DNA from: an uncultured Christensenella sp.
Lineage (GTDB): Bacteria > Bacillota > Clostridia > Christensenellales > Borkfalkiaceae
Assembly (NCBI GenBank): GCA_910579705.1
Contig: CAJTUI010000006.1
Span: 65,383-129,382 of the forward strand
Length of the DNA stretch: 64,000 nucleotides
Direction of reading: 5' to 3'
Below, piece after piece: positions 24,736 to 33,737 of this stretch (positions are counted from its first letter, which is position 1; each line of letters opens with the position of its first letter). The notes below the pieces were generated by a model. That model was not told where the DNA came from and ran no database searches. It worked only from the letters and a program-made list of their open reading frames with translations. Made by a program: the position numbers and the translations under genes.

Positions 24736-25521
24736 TTACTTTGCGGGTTTCTGACAGCCTGCGCCGTCGATAGTGTAGTTTTCTTTATAAATGAGCTCGC
24801 CTATGGGCACAAAACTGTAACCCTTGTTTTTTAATGTTTCGAGTATTATAGGCACGGCCTCCGCCGTATGTAAACCGTTGTTGTGCATTAAAATTATCGA
24901 ACCGTTTTTCACGCCGTTCACAACGCGCATAGCTATGTCCGCCGCCGATAAGTCTTTCCAGTCAAGGCTGTCGGTATCCCACTGTATCGTGTAATATCCG
25001 AGTTCGGACGCGGTCTTTATAAGCTCGTCGTCATAGTCGCCGTAAGGCGGACGAAACAGCTCCACGTCTTTACCCGTAACTTTTTTAATTGCCTCCGAAG
25101 ACGAATTGAGTTCGAGTTTAATCTCTTCCGAATTCTGTTTCGACATATAGCTGTGCGTGGAAGAATGCGTTCCTATTTCGTGCCCCGCCTCGTCTATCTT
25201 TTTGACGTATTCGGGATACTTCTCCGCCCAGAACTCAACCATAAACCAGGTTGCGTGCACGTTGCTCACTTTGAGCGCGTTGAGTATCGAGTCCGTATAG
25301 TCCACGCCCCAGGCGCAGTCAAACGAAATGGACACCACTTTATCCTCGCGCTCCACGTTATAGATTGGCACAAGTCTGGGCGTATAGCCGTAGAATACGG
25401 CATAAGCGCCCGTGAAATAGGTTGAAACCGAAAGCGCAACGATTGCTACTGCCGCAAGGGCGGTGAATAACAGATTTTTTAATTTTAATACTTTAATCAA
25501 AGTTCTCTCCAAGGATAACAT
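24736..25521 (-). CDS. PdaB-like polysaccharide deacetylase
   Basis: 261 residues with one N-terminal membrane segment (about 15-40) and an extracellular NodB domain. Motif I is SFDCAWG (Cys at the usual second Asp, as in the PdaB/YlxY group), motif II is GTHSSTHSYM with the H-x3-H metal ligands, and motif III is RPPYGDYD. The family acts on peptidoglycan in spore cortex formation in Bacillus (PdaB). The missing second Asp is a known feature of the subgroup and its activity is uncertain. The gene stands alone ahead of the SSB-like gene. Confidence 0.88.
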   Translation of the reverse strand: MLSLERTLIKVLKLKNLLFTALAAVAIVALSVSTYFTGAYAVFYGYTPRLVPIYNVEREDKVVSISFDCAWGVDYTDSILNALKVSNVHATWFMVEFWAEKYPEYVKKIDEAGHEIGTHSSTHSYMSKQNSEEIKLELNSSSEAIKKVTGKDVELFRPPYGDYDDELIKTASELGYYTIQWDTDSLDWKDLSAADIAMRVVNGVKNGSIILMHNNGLHTAEAVPIILETLKNKGYSFVPIGELIYKENYTIDGAGCQKPAK

Positions 25522-25630
25522 TTTAAGACTGTCGAATTTTACCCTCTTTTGTACGTTTTTATCGTAAGTTGGAGAAAGTGAAATTTACTTTCTTGATTAT
25601 ATTTACTGTCACAACCTTAAAATTATGATA

Positions 25631-25669
25631 AAAAAAGAGCGGCGGTTTTGAAAACCGCCGCTCTTTTTT
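25631..25669. terminator. Terminator after rarA
   Basis: A 19-bp perfect stem (AAAAAAGAGCGGCGGTTTT, 25631-25649, with its complement at 25651-25669). It ends inside the rarA stop codon; the minus-strand product has a terminal U-run. Confidence 0.9.
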
Positions 25670-26981
25670 ATTTAAGCTTGCCCTTGTCCTTTCTGTTCTG
25701 TTTTACCGTCCGTTCGTAACCGTAGTCCGAAGGCTTATAATACACCCTGTCCCTTAACTTATCGGGCAGATACTGTTGCTCCACATATCCGCCAGCAAAG
25801 TCGTGCGGGTATTTGTAATTCCTGCTTTGCGCCTTTGTCTGCTTGTCCCCGAAAGTGTTGTCTTTCAGATACGGCGGAACGCCGTCGTCGTCCCTGACCT
25901 CGCGCGCGTCCCGCTTGGCGGCATCCATAGCCGCGACGACCGAATTGCTTTTCGGCGCCTCGCAAACGTAAATAATTGCGTTGGAAAGCGGAATAAGCCC
26001 TTCGGGATAACCCGTTTTTTCAAGCACGTACATTGCCGACGACGCCACTACCAGCGCGTGCGGGTCGGCCATACCCACGTCCTCCGAGGAATGTATAACC
26101 AGTCGGCGCGCAACGACCATAGGGTCGCACCCGCCCTCTATAAGCCGCATCGCGTAATACAGCGCCGCGTTCGAATCGCTTCCGCGCAGGGATTTACAGA
26201 ACGCCGAAAGATAGTCGTAATAAGCGTCACCGTTATACGACATAGCTTTGCGCTGTATGGACTGCTCCGCATCCGAGAGCGCAACCTTAACGCTGCCGTC
26301 CGCCTGCGGCGCAGTCGTCATAACCGCCAGTTCCAGCGCGTTGTACGCCGAGCGCAAATCCCCGCCGCACACGCGCGCGATATGTTCGAGCGCGTCCTCC
26401 TCGATTTCCGCAGAATACTCGCCCAGCCCCTTTCTCTTGTCCTTGACCGCCTTTGACAGCGCGCCCTTTATATCCTCTTCCGAAAGTCTTTTGAACTCGA
26501 AAACGCGGCAACGCGAAACTATCGCGGGCGTCATCGACGCGTACGGGTTTTCTGTAGTCGAGCCGATAAATATAATAGTCCCCTGCTCTATTGCGGGTAA
26601 AAGCGAGTCCGACTGGGTCTTATTGAAACGGTGGCACTCGTCGAGCATAAGATATGTACGTTTACCGTACATTTTGAGATTGTTCCGCGCGTCCTCTACG
26701 GCGCGTTTAACGTCCGCAACACCCGCCTGAACGGCGTTCAGTTTGATAAACTCGCCGTGGGTTGTCGCGGCGATAATATTTGCAAGCGTGGTCTTGCCCG
26801 TGCCCGGCGGGCCCCAGAAAATACAACTGCCCAGCCTGTCGGTCGCTATGGCGCGGCGCAAAAGCGAACCTTCCGAAACTATATGTTTCTGGCCAATAAA
26901 TTCGTTGAGGTTGTTTGCGCGCATACGCTCGGCAAGCGGTTTCGCGCCCTCTTCGTTGCCGTTCAAATCGAATAAATCCAT
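25668..26981 (-). CDS. rarA: Replication-associated recombination protein RarA (MgsA)
   Basis: 437 residues. AAA+ ATPase: the opening PLAERMRANNLNEFIGQKHI, Walker A GPPGTGKTT, Walker B LDECHRF, sensor GSTTENPY, then the MgsA C-terminal domain (GSDSNAALYYAMRLIEGGCD). It acts at stalled replication forks with SSB. The start is 2 bases after the patatin stop, so it is coupled to that gene. It ends at a strong terminator. Confidence 0.96.
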   Translation of the reverse strand: MDLFDLNGNEEGAKPLAERMRANNLNEFIGQKHIVSEGSLLRRAIATDRLGSCIFWGPPGTGKTTLANIIAATTHGEFIKLNAVQAGVADVKRAVEDARNNLKMYGKRTYLMLDECHRFNKTQSDSLLPAIEQGTIIFIGSTTENPYASMTPAIVSRCRVFEFKRLSEEDIKGALSKAVKDKRKGLGEYSAEIEEDALEHIARVCGGDLRSAYNALELAVMTTAPQADGSVKVALSDAEQSIQRKAMSYNGDAYYDYLSAFCKSLRGSDSNAALYYAMRLIEGGCDPMVVARRLVIHSSEDVGMADPHALVVASSAMYVLEKTGYPEGLIPLSNAIIYVCEAPKSNSVVAAMDAAKRDAREVRDDDGVPPYLKDNTFGDKQTKAQSRNYKYPHDFAGGYVEQQYLPDKLRDRVYYKPSDYGYERTVKQNRKDKGKLK

Positions 26982-26983
26982 AA

Positions 26984-27775
26984 CTATTTCAATAACTCTT
27001 TTATCTTTTTAACGTTCGTTTTTCCGAGCGCATAGCCCTCTTCGTAAGCGCGGTCCAAATCGTTCATTTTATACTGGCTTATGCCCTTCATTTCGGGTTC
27101 CAGCCATAAATCGCATATCCCGCCGTCGCGGCCGCGCAACAGCTCTGTGGTATGTGCGTCCATAACGTCAAACATTCTCAGTATCATAGACAGAATATTG
27201 TCGAGTTTCTCTACCGGCTCGTAAGAATTTTTTAAAACGTCCACCGCGACAACCACGTCCGCGTTCATTTCTTTTACGACCGCCACGGGAACGCGGCACA
27301 GACAGCCCCCGTCCACGAGCAGTTTATCCCTGTACTTTACGGGCCTGAAAACCGCGGGTATGGAGCTGGACGCCTGTATCGCAAGCGCCGCGTCGCCCTC
27401 CCCGAAAACGTGTAATTTCCCCGACAAAAGGTCGGTTGAAACGCACTTGAACGGAATCGGAAAATCCTCTATATTCTTTATTTTAAGGTGCTGAACCAAC
27501 AGGTCGCGTATTTTCTTACTGCGCAAAATAGACATCTGCGATATGGGTTTCGGGCTTATGTCTATGATGTCGCGCTTTTTGAGCCTTAGTACGATTGAGC
27601 GCATTTCTTCCGTAGTCATACCGCTTGCGTAACAACCGCCAACGACCGCGCCCATAGAGCAACCCGCTATATAATCGGGTTTAATGCCTTCCTCTTCCAG
27701 CGCCTGTATAAACCCGACGTGCGCAACGCCGCGCGCCCCGCCGCTGCCGAGCGCAAGCCCGAGAGTTTTACTCAT
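26984..27775 (-). CDS. Patatin-like phospholipase
   Basis: 263 residues. The oxyanion loop is GSGGARG near residue 11, the nucleophile elbow is GCSMG (Ser in G-x-S-x-G) near residue 39, and the dyad Asp is in DGG near residue 155. It is a Ser-Asp lipid acyl hydrolase, cytoplasmic or peripheral. GGAGGTGA precedes the start. rarA follows directly. The gene is divergent from ylbJ. Confidence 0.92.
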   Translation of the reverse strand: MSKTLGLALGSGGARGVAHVGFIQALEEEGIKPDYIAGCSMGAVVGGCYASGMTTEEMRSIVLRLKKRDIIDISPKPISQMSILRSKKIRDLLVQHLKIKNIEDFPIPFKCVSTDLLSGKLHVFGEGDAALAIQASSSIPAVFRPVKYRDKLLVDGGCLCRVPVAVVKEMNADVVVAVDVLKNSYEPVEKLDNILSMILRMFDVMDAHTTELLRGRDGGICDLWLEPEMKGISQYKMNDLDRAYEEGYALGKTNVKKIKELLK

Positions 27776-27810
27776 ATTCGGTTCACCTCCGAAATAATTT
27801 TAATATTGAA

Positions 27811-28761
27811 ATGAAACTGACCCGCGTACTCAAAATTTCAATTCCCTGTCTTGCCCTGACGCTCCTCGCCGCCGCGATAATCATTTTCCCAGAAAGATAC
27901 GTAAGCTGTTGTTTCCGCGGCTTTGCTATGTGGGCGGAATGCGTTCTGCCCTCGCTTTTCCCGTTTATGGTTATTACGCTTATAATGATTAAATCTGGCT
28001 TTGCGCACAAGGCCGCGCTACCGCTGAAAAAAGTGACGGGCGCGTTCGGCTTGCCGCCCGCCGCGGCCGTTTGCCTGTTAATAAGCGTATGCTCTGGCTA
28101 TCCCGCAGGCTCCAAATCCGTCGCCGAGTTCTACGAAAGCGGCTGTCTTACCGCGAACGACTGCAAAAAGCTTTCTGCGCTATGCTCCACCTCCGGCCCG
28201 CTGTTTATTATAGGCAGCGTGGGCGTGAAAATGTTCGGCGACAAAACGGCGGGCTGGAAAATTATGGCCGCGCACGTCCTGTCCGTGCTTGTAGTCGGAT
28301 TATTGATTTCGCTTTTTTCCAAAAAGGGCCGCAAAAGCGACTACCGCCGCGCGCCCGTCGACAATAACGTACTGTACAATTCCTTTTACGGCGCAGTCAT
28401 ATCCGTTGCGGTTGCGGGCGGATTCATTGCTTTTTTCTGCGTCGCCGCGCAAATCGCCGCCGACTTCAATCTGTTATTGCCGCTTGAAAAACTGCTCTGT
28501 CTTGTGACCGACCCCGCGTCCGCCTCCGCGTTCTGCACGGGCGTTATAGAAATTACCGCGGGTTGCCGCGCCCTCGGCGAGGCTGGCGGAAAGCTTATGC
28601 TCCCGCTTGCGGGATTTCTGATTACATTCGGCGGAGTGTCCATCGTAATGCAACAGCTCGCTTACCTGACCAAGGCCAAAGTAAACGCCGCGTACTTTAC
28701 GGGCGTAAAGCTGTTGCAGGCGACCGTGTGTCTGCTTGCCCTGCTGCCGTTCTGTCAATAA
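27811..28761 (+). CDS. ylbJ: YlbJ-like sporulation membrane protein (nucleoside-recognition domain)
   Basis: 316 residues with eight to ten hydrophobic segments. CSGYPAGSKSVAEFYESG is the YlbJ signature in the first gate domain, and the second half has the paired PLAGFLITFGGVSIVMQQL. Bacillus YlbJ is needed for spore cortex formation under mother-cell sigma-E control. No ribosome site precedes the ATG, so the start could be elsewhere. It runs convergently into pheA; their 3' ends overlap by seven bases with no terminator. Confidence 0.88.
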   Translation: MKLTRVLKISIPCLALTLLAAAIIIFPERYVSCCFRGFAMWAECVLPSLFPFMVITLIMIKSGFAHKAALPLKKVTGAFGLPPAAAVCLLISVCSGYPAGSKSVAEFYESGCLTANDCKKLSALCSTSGPLFIIGSVGVKMFGDKTAGWKIMAAHVLSVLVVGLLISLFSKKGRKSDYRRAPVDNNVLYNSFYGAVISVAVAGGFIAFFCVAAQIAADFNLLLPLEKLLCLVTDPASASAFCTGVIEITAGCRALGEAGGKLMLPLAGFLITFGGVSIVMQQLAYLTKAKVNAAYFTGVKLLQATVCLLALLPFCQ

Positions 28762-29555
28762 CAGCCCAGAAGTTTGAACGAATTGGCCGCGGCCTTTACC
28801 TCGTCCAGCGCGCTTTTAATTTCCGCACGACTGTAATCGCCGTCTATCTCGATAAAGAACGCGTACTCGTCGGGCGCGTTTTTTACGGGGCGCGATTGCA
28901 GTTTCGTCATATTTATGCCGTTATCCGAAAGCTTTTGCAACAGCCGCAACAGCGCGCCGGATTTATTCGGACAGGTGAGGGAAAAGAAAATTCTTCTGGA
29001 ACGGGCGTTATTTTCTATCCCGCCCCGCCGTATAAGCAGAAAATGCGTATAGTTGTTGTCCTCGTCCGCGATATTGCACTTAGAAAGGACAAGCCTGTCG
29101 TCCTTAACGTGCGAACCGACAACGCCCGCGTCCTCGGGCGTTTTTATCATTTCCAGACTTGCCGCCGTCGACCGCGCGGGTATGAGTTCGGCCGCGGGAA
29201 AATGCTCGAAAAGGTATTTCGCGCACTGGTCCAGCGCCTGACTGTGCGAATAAATGCGCTTTATTTTGCTCTTGTCCGCGCCGCGCAAAACTGCAAGCCT
29301 GTGGTCAATGCCTATAACTCGCTCCGCGACCGCGCACACGTTTTCGGTCGACTGCAACAAGTCGAGGTTCTGCAACACCCCGCCGTTGAGAGTGTTTTCG
29401 ATTGGCATTACCACAGCGTCCGTTTCGCCCGATATGAGCGAGGCCATAACGAGCGGGAAACTGCGGTAAGCGCAAAGCCGCGCGTCCGCGCAGAATTTTT
29501 CCGCCGCGATATGGCTGTAACTGCCCTCGGGGCCGAGATAGCCGATTTTTTGCAT
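28755..29555 (-). CDS. pheA: Prephenate dehydratase
   Basis: 266 residues converting prephenate to phenylpyruvate in phenylalanine synthesis. The N-terminal catalytic part has GYLGPEGSYSHIAA, PIENTLNGGV and DEDNNYTHFLLI (the TRF-type motif reads THF). The C-terminal ~75 residues are the regulatory ACT domain (CPNKSGALLRLL, then LQSRPVKN, the Phe-binding ESRP-type motif with Gln in place of Glu). AAGGAGG precedes the start. It is 11 bases after the DAHP synthase stop, so both are cotranscribed. Confidence 0.94.
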   Translation of the reverse strand: MQKIGYLGPEGSYSHIAAEKFCADARLCAYRSFPLVMASLISGETDAVVMPIENTLNGGVLQNLDLLQSTENVCAVAERVIGIDHRLAVLRGADKSKIKRIYSHSQALDQCAKYLFEHFPAAELIPARSTAASLEMIKTPEDAGVVGSHVKDDRLVLSKCNIADEDNNYTHFLLIRRGGIENNARSRRIFFSLTCPNKSGALLRLLQKLSDNGINMTKLQSRPVKNAPDEYAFFIEIDGDYSRAEIKSALDEVKAAANSFKLLGCY

Positions 29556-29565
29556 ACCCGCCTCC

Positions 29566-30588
29566 TTATACTCTTTCGGCGATGTCTAAAATAAGCCGCT
29601 CGGTATCGCGCCAGCCAAGACAGGGGTCGGTTATCGATTTACCGTATACCTTATCCTCGCACTGGTTGCCCTCTTCGATAAAGCTTTCGATCATAAATCC
29701 TTTGACGTTGCGCTTGAAATCTTTGTCGTAGAGCCTGTTTTGCATAACTTCATCGCAGATGCGTATCTGCTGTCTGAACTTTTTATTGCTGTTGGAATGG
29801 TTCGCGTCTATTATTATAGCGGGATTTTTAAGGCCCGAATGCGCGTAGCCTTCCACGACCTGCATAACCGTTTCGTAGTGGAAATTGGGTATGTCGTTGC
29901 CGTAGCCGTCCACCGCGCCGCGCAGGATAGCGTGCGCGAGTTCGTTACCGTCAGTTTTTACCTGCCAGCCGTTGAGCTTAAACACCTGACCGCACTGCGC
30001 GGCGTAAATGGAGTTGAGCATTACCTGAACTGACCCGCTCATCGGGTTTTTGATACCAACGGGCACCTCAATCCCGCCCGCGACAAGGCGGTGGAGCTGG
30101 TTCTCGCTGGAACGCGCGCCCACGGCGATATAGGTAAGCAAATCGTCTACGTAGTGAATGTTTTCGGGATAGAGCATTTCGTCCGCGGCGGAAAGCCCGC
30201 TTATCTGCATAGCCTTGATATTCAGATCGCGTATCGCGAAAATGCCCTTTAAAATGTCTTCCGACTTGGTCGGGTCGGGCTGGGAAAACATACCCTTGTA
30301 GCCCACGCCGCGCGTACGCGGTTTGTTGGTGTAAATCCTAGGAACGAGCACAAGCTTATCCTCGACCTTGCGGCTGAGCTTGCCGAGCCTTTCAACATAG
30401 TCTAAAACAGGCGCGGCCTCGTGCGCGGAGCAGGGGCCGACAATTATTATGAGTTTGTCGCTTAATCCTTTTATAACGTCTGAAACAAGCCTGTCGCGCT
30501 CCGCCTTTACTCCCCTGAGGTTTTGGGGCAGGGGCATTTCGGCGAGTATTTCTTCGGGGTCGGGAATCTTAATCTGTCTTTCAAACAT
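29566..30588 (-). CDS. aroF: 3-deoxy-7-phosphoheptulonate synthase (type I, AroG-like)
   Basis: 340 residues catalysing the first step of the shikimate pathway. GPCSAHEAAPVLDYVERLG, the PRTRGVGYKG active-site loop and DANHSNSNKKF are visible, as in the AroG/F/H group. Length equals that group, so no regulatory fusion. The gene stands between coaD and pheA, linking the entry step with phenylalanine synthesis. The isozyme name is uncertain. Confidence 0.92.
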   Translation of the reverse strand: MFERQIKIPDPEEILAEMPLPQNLRGVKAERDRLVSDVIKGLSDKLIIIVGPCSAHEAAPVLDYVERLGKLSRKVEDKLVLVPRIYTNKPRTRGVGYKGMFSQPDPTKSEDILKGIFAIRDLNIKAMQISGLSAADEMLYPENIHYVDDLLTYIAVGARSSENQLHRLVAGGIEVPVGIKNPMSGSVQVMLNSIYAAQCGQVFKLNGWQVKTDGNELAHAILRGAVDGYGNDIPNFHYETVMQVVEGYAHSGLKNPAIIIDANHSNSNKKFRQQIRICDEVMQNRLYDKDFKRNVKGFMIESFIEEGNQCEDKVYGKSITDPCLGWRDTERLILDIAERV

Positions 30589-30589
30589 A

Positions 30590-31078
30590 TCATTTTTCTT
30601 TCGCGTTGAGTATTTTTAAAACGTCTGCCGATATTTGTTCGGGAACGTACTGCGAAAAGTCCTTTTTGAATTTATATAAATTTTTAACGAGAGTAGAGCT
30701 TATATGAAGACTCTCCTGCCCCGCTGGGAAGTAAATAGGTATTAAATCGGGTTTGAGCTTTTTGGTCGAGAAATTGTTGCGGTTTTCGTACTCGAAATCG
30801 ACGGTGTTTCTTATCCCGCGCACATAGAACGGCGTATTTTCTCGTTCGAGAAGGTCTGCCGCAGTTCCTTCAAACGAAATAATTCTGACGGCGGGATTGC
30901 TGCCGTAAAGCTTGCCGAGAAGATACAGCCGCTCCTCCACCGAAAAAAGCGGGGCCTTGTCGTGGTTGACCATAACCGCGACGACGGTTTCGTCGAAAAT
31001 TTTAAGGCAGTTTTCTATAACCTGCGTATGCCCCGTCGTAGGCGGGTCGAACGTGCCCGCAAAAACGCATTTTTTCAT
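30590..31078 (-). CDS. coaD: Phosphopantetheine adenylyltransferase
   Basis: 162 residues of usual length, catalysing the penultimate step of coenzyme A synthesis. The opening KKCVFAGTFDPPTTGH has the T/HxGH nucleotidyl transferase signature and a ISSTLVKNL stretch closes the active site. The ATG at 31078 begins at the conserved N-terminus; longer upstream frames lie in rsmD. The rsmD-coaD pairing is typical of Firmicutes. Confidence 0.95.
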   Translation of the reverse strand: MKKCVFAGTFDPPTTGHTQVIENCLKIFDETVVAVMVNHDKAPLFSVEERLYLLGKLYGSNPAVRIISFEGTAADLLERENTPFYVRGIRNTVDFEYENRNNFSTKKLKPDLIPIYFPAGQESLHISSTLVKNLYKFKKDFSQYVPEQISADVLKILNAKEK

Positions 31079-31079
31079 T

Positions 31080-31610
31080 TTAACACTTCCTGAAAAACGT
31101 GAGGTGAATTTTTCCGTATCTGCGCCTGTCCGCAACTTCAAGACCGACAATCTCGTCCGTGAACGGTCTGTCGCGCTCGTACACGGCAATGCCCCCGTCC
31201 GATAAATTATTGCCGTTTGCAATAATTTTAAGCGCCTCTACGCCCGCGTCCGACGCATACGGCGGGTCGATAAATATCAAATCCGCCTGTCCGCACGTAG
31301 ATAAACAGGCGCGGAAATCCTTGTTGTAAACGGTATAGTTGCGTTCGGAAAGCCTTGACAAATTCTTTCTCAACACCGCTATGCTGTCCTTTGAAATATC
31401 GTTGAACGCGACGTGTTCCGCGCCGCGCGAGATGCACTCGATACCGAGATTGCCGCTGCCGCAAAACAGGTCAAGAACCCGCGCGCCGCCGATTTCCGCC
31501 GCAAGGATATTGAAAAGACTTTCCTTTACCCTGTCCGCAGTTGGGCGTATTTCCGCGCCGCCGAAACGGGCGAGAACCATACCCCTGTATTTACCCGAAA
31601 TAACTCTCAT
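31080..31610 (-). CDS. rsmD: 16S rRNA (guanine-966-N2)-methyltransferase
   Basis: 176 residues. The opening MRVISGKYRGM, RPTADRVKESLFNIL, motif I LDLFCGSGNLGIE and catalytic DPPY are all present. It methylates 16S rRNA G966 in the 30S subunit. The start at 31610 is chosen at the conserved methionine; it overlaps the upstream membrane-protein stop by four bases. coaD follows after one base. Confidence 0.95.
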   Translation of the reverse strand: MRVISGKYRGMVLARFGGAEIRPTADRVKESLFNILAAEIGGARVLDLFCGSGNLGIECISRGAEHVAFNDISKDSIAVLRKNLSRLSERNYTVYNKDFRACLSTCGQADLIFIDPPYASDAGVEALKIIANGNNLSDGGIAVYERDRPFTDEIVGLEVADRRRYGKIHLTFFRKC

Positions 31611-32221
31611 CTGCGCCGCTTGTCCTTCGCCGCCTGCATTTCGGCGGCTTTGCGCTGGCGGATTTCTTCGCGCTTTGCGCCGTATACGTACGCGGCCGCG
31701 TGAACGCCGATGGGAACGACTATCCATATAAAGTTCAGCCATTGCGAGAGTTCTCCGACGGCCTGTCCTATCACTATGAACGGAAACGCCGCCCAGCCGA
31801 ACGCGTATTTAAGCAAAAACTCTGTCACTATATTAGGCGCGACGCACTGTACGAACTGTAACAGTATAAACGGTATCACGCTTGCAAACCCGATTGCAAA
31901 GCCTTTCCATACCGCGTATTCGCCCGCCTTTACGCGTTGGGGCGCGTCCCCGTCGTGCAATTCGCTTATCTTCTCGCTCTGAACCGCGCGCCTGAACGCG
32001 GTCAGGCCGTTCTGTCTGCCGAAGATAACGTATGCGGCAATCAACAACAGCTCTCCGAAGACTAGCGCGACGACGCGCATAACCGCCTCCGAATAGTCGG
32101 CAAAGAGTATTACCGACGCGCTTATTATCAGCTGTAACATAAACGGAAACGCCGCGCCCGTTATTATGTCCTTGATTTCGGCAAGTATTATTTTTTTGTT
32201 TATCTCAGCGTTTTTGCGCAT
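31607..32221 (-). CDS. Five-pass membrane protein of unknown function
   Basis: 204 residues with hydrophobic segments around 20-42, 48-67, 105-130, 138-158 and 163-183, and a basic Lys/Arg/Ala-rich cytoplasmic tail. No domain recognised. It overlaps rsmD by four bases and the 5-formyltetrahydrofolate cyclo-ligase gene by 17 bases, so it is part of a tightly packed operon alr-5FCL-this gene-rsmD-coaD-aroF-pheA. Confidence 0.7.
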   Translation of the reverse strand: MRKNAEINKKIILAEIKDIITGAAFPFMLQLIISASVILFADYSEAVMRVVALVFGELLLIAAYVIFGRQNGLTAFRRAVQSEKISELHDGDAPQRVKAGEYAVWKGFAIGFASVIPFILLQFVQCVAPNIVTEFLLKYAFGWAAFPFIVIGQAVGELSQWLNFIWIVVPIGVHAAAYVYGAKREEIRQRKAAEMQAAKDKRRR

Positions 32222-32738
32222 ATCCGATTATCCCCTTGTCGCAAATAAACATATCCAGAGGCACGTCCCAGCCGTCCTCTTTGAAATCACATATCTGGAA
32301 CCCGTAGCCGAGCCCGACTTTAAGCGTTGCCGCTTTTTCGAAATACCTGTCGTAAAAGCCCTTGCCGTAGCCGATACGGAACCCTTTCGCATTGACTGCG
32401 ATAAGCGGAGTTATCGTTACCTGCACGCTGCCTTTAAAGGCCAGTCCCGTCGGCTCCTCTATCCCGAACGCGCCTTTAACGGTTTGTCCGTACGGTGCGG
32501 GGACGATTTTATCGCCCTCCACGCGCGGAAGATACACGCTTTTGCCCGCATTTAAAAGCGCTGAAATTATGCGGCTTGTGTCCGCCTCTCCCGAAAACGA
32601 GTTGTATACGAAAAAGCTGTCGTAGCCCGAAAGCGCGCCCATAACGTTTTCGAGTATCGCAAGATCGGCCGCGCGACGCTCATCGCCCCGAAATTCCGCC
32701 CTTTCCTTTAAAAGTCTTTTACGGATTTTATCTTTCAT
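32205..32738 (-). CDS. 5-formyltetrahydrofolate cyclo-ligase
   Basis: 177 residues. It converts 5-formyl-THF to 5,10-methenyl-THF using ATP. The N-terminal basic helix (RKRLLKERAEFRGDERRAAD), and the signature GYGKGFYDRYFEK near residue 130, give the family. It overlaps the alanine racemase gene by 11 bases. Confidence 0.93.
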   Translation of the reverse strand: MKDKIRKRLLKERAEFRGDERRAADLAILENVMGALSGYDSFFVYNSFSGEADTSRIISALLNAGKSVYLPRVEGDKIVPAPYGQTVKGAFGIEEPTGLAFKGSVQVTITPLIAVNAKGFRIGYGKGFYDRYFEKAATLKVGLGYGFQICDFKEDGWDVPLDMFICDKGIIGYAQKR

Positions 32739-33702
32739 AAATTCTTTCAGAACGCCGCGTAACGTTTGTAAGCACCTCGTAAGAAATAGTGCCGCACCTC
32801 TTCGCGTACTCGTCGGCGTTGTCCATAACGCAAATCATATCGCCGCCTGCCTGCGCGACAAACGCGTCCATACACAGCGTTTTTTCACCGAGCGGCACTC
32901 CGCGCGCGAACCCGTCGGCATAGCCGCACCTGTAACAGTACAGCGCGCCGTAGCTCCTGTCGGCCTTGTTATAGCCCACGCCGCCGCCTATAAACGGCGT
33001 TACCTGCGTGCGCCGCGCGTATACTTTGAGCGCGGGAGCGAACCCTTCCGAAGAAAAGCCGTACGGTGCATAGCCGTAAAGAAGTATACCGCATCTCACT
33101 CCGTCCAGAAGGAATTTTCCGCCGCGAAGAAGTCCGCCGCTTGCGGAGATATGCGCGGTCGCGTTCGGGTTGATTTGTTTTACCGCCCGCGCGCACTCTT
33201 CGAATATAGTAAGTTGGCGCAAACTTGCGGCCCCGTCGTGCGGGGCGTATAAGTGCGAATACACGCCCTCTATACTCTCGGGCGGTATTGTCTTCAAAAG
33301 CTTATAAAGCGAATCGGGATTGCAGCCGTGCCTGTTCATTCCCGTATTTACTTTGATATGACAGGGCGCCCCGCCGGCAAGCGTCGCCGCGGCGGGGCCG
33401 TTCACCGTAAGCGTAAGCCCGTATGCCTTCGCCCGAGCAACGTCAAGTGTATCGAGCGGCGGCGTGAATACGAGCACGGGTTTCGAAACGCCCGCGATTC
33501 GGAGTGCAATCCCCTCCTCGATTATCGCCACGCAAAAGCCGTAAACTTCCGCCTCGATATACCTTGCAACTTCTTCCGCGCCGTGGCCGTAAGCGTCGGC
33601 CTTGACAACGGCGAAAACTTTCGCGCCGTTTGAAAGCGTGTTTATCCTTTGCGCGTTTTGCCTGATATTTCTCAGGTTGATAACCGACAAAGTTCTTTGC
33701 AT
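32728..33702 (-). CDS. alr: Alanine racemase
   Basis: 324 residues, about 40-50 fewer than usual. The PLP-binding VVKADAYGHG motif, VNTGMNRHGC and the C-terminal CGYADGFARGVP and GTISYEVLTNV are present, so both domains are there, with short inner loops. It makes D-alanine for peptidoglycan, and in some spore-formers it controls germination by destroying L-alanine. The compaction is unusual and may mark a non-canonical subfamily. It is first gene in the operon that continues into the cyclo-ligase. Confidence 0.9.
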   Translation of the reverse strand: MQRTLSVINLRNIRQNAQRINTLSNGAKVFAVVKADAYGHGAEEVARYIEAEVYGFCVAIIEEGIALRIAGVSKPVLVFTPPLDTLDVARAKAYGLTLTVNGPAAATLAGGAPCHIKVNTGMNRHGCNPDSLYKLLKTIPPESIEGVYSHLYAPHDGAASLRQLTIFEECARAVKQINPNATAHISASGGLLRGGKFLLDGVRCGILLYGYAPYGFSSEGFAPALKVYARRTQVTPFIGGGVGYNKADRSYGALYCYRCGYADGFARGVPLGEKTLCMDAFVAQAGGDMICVMDNADEYAKRCGTISYEVLTNVTRRSERIYER

Positions 33703-33737
33703 ACCGTAATTATATGCTTGAAAAGCAAAAGTTGTCT

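Noticed and set aside
28563..29594. 343-codon plus-strand frame opposite pheA
   Set aside because: It begins inside ylbJ and is antisense to a clear prephenate dehydratase; basic, repetitive composition typical of a shadow frame.
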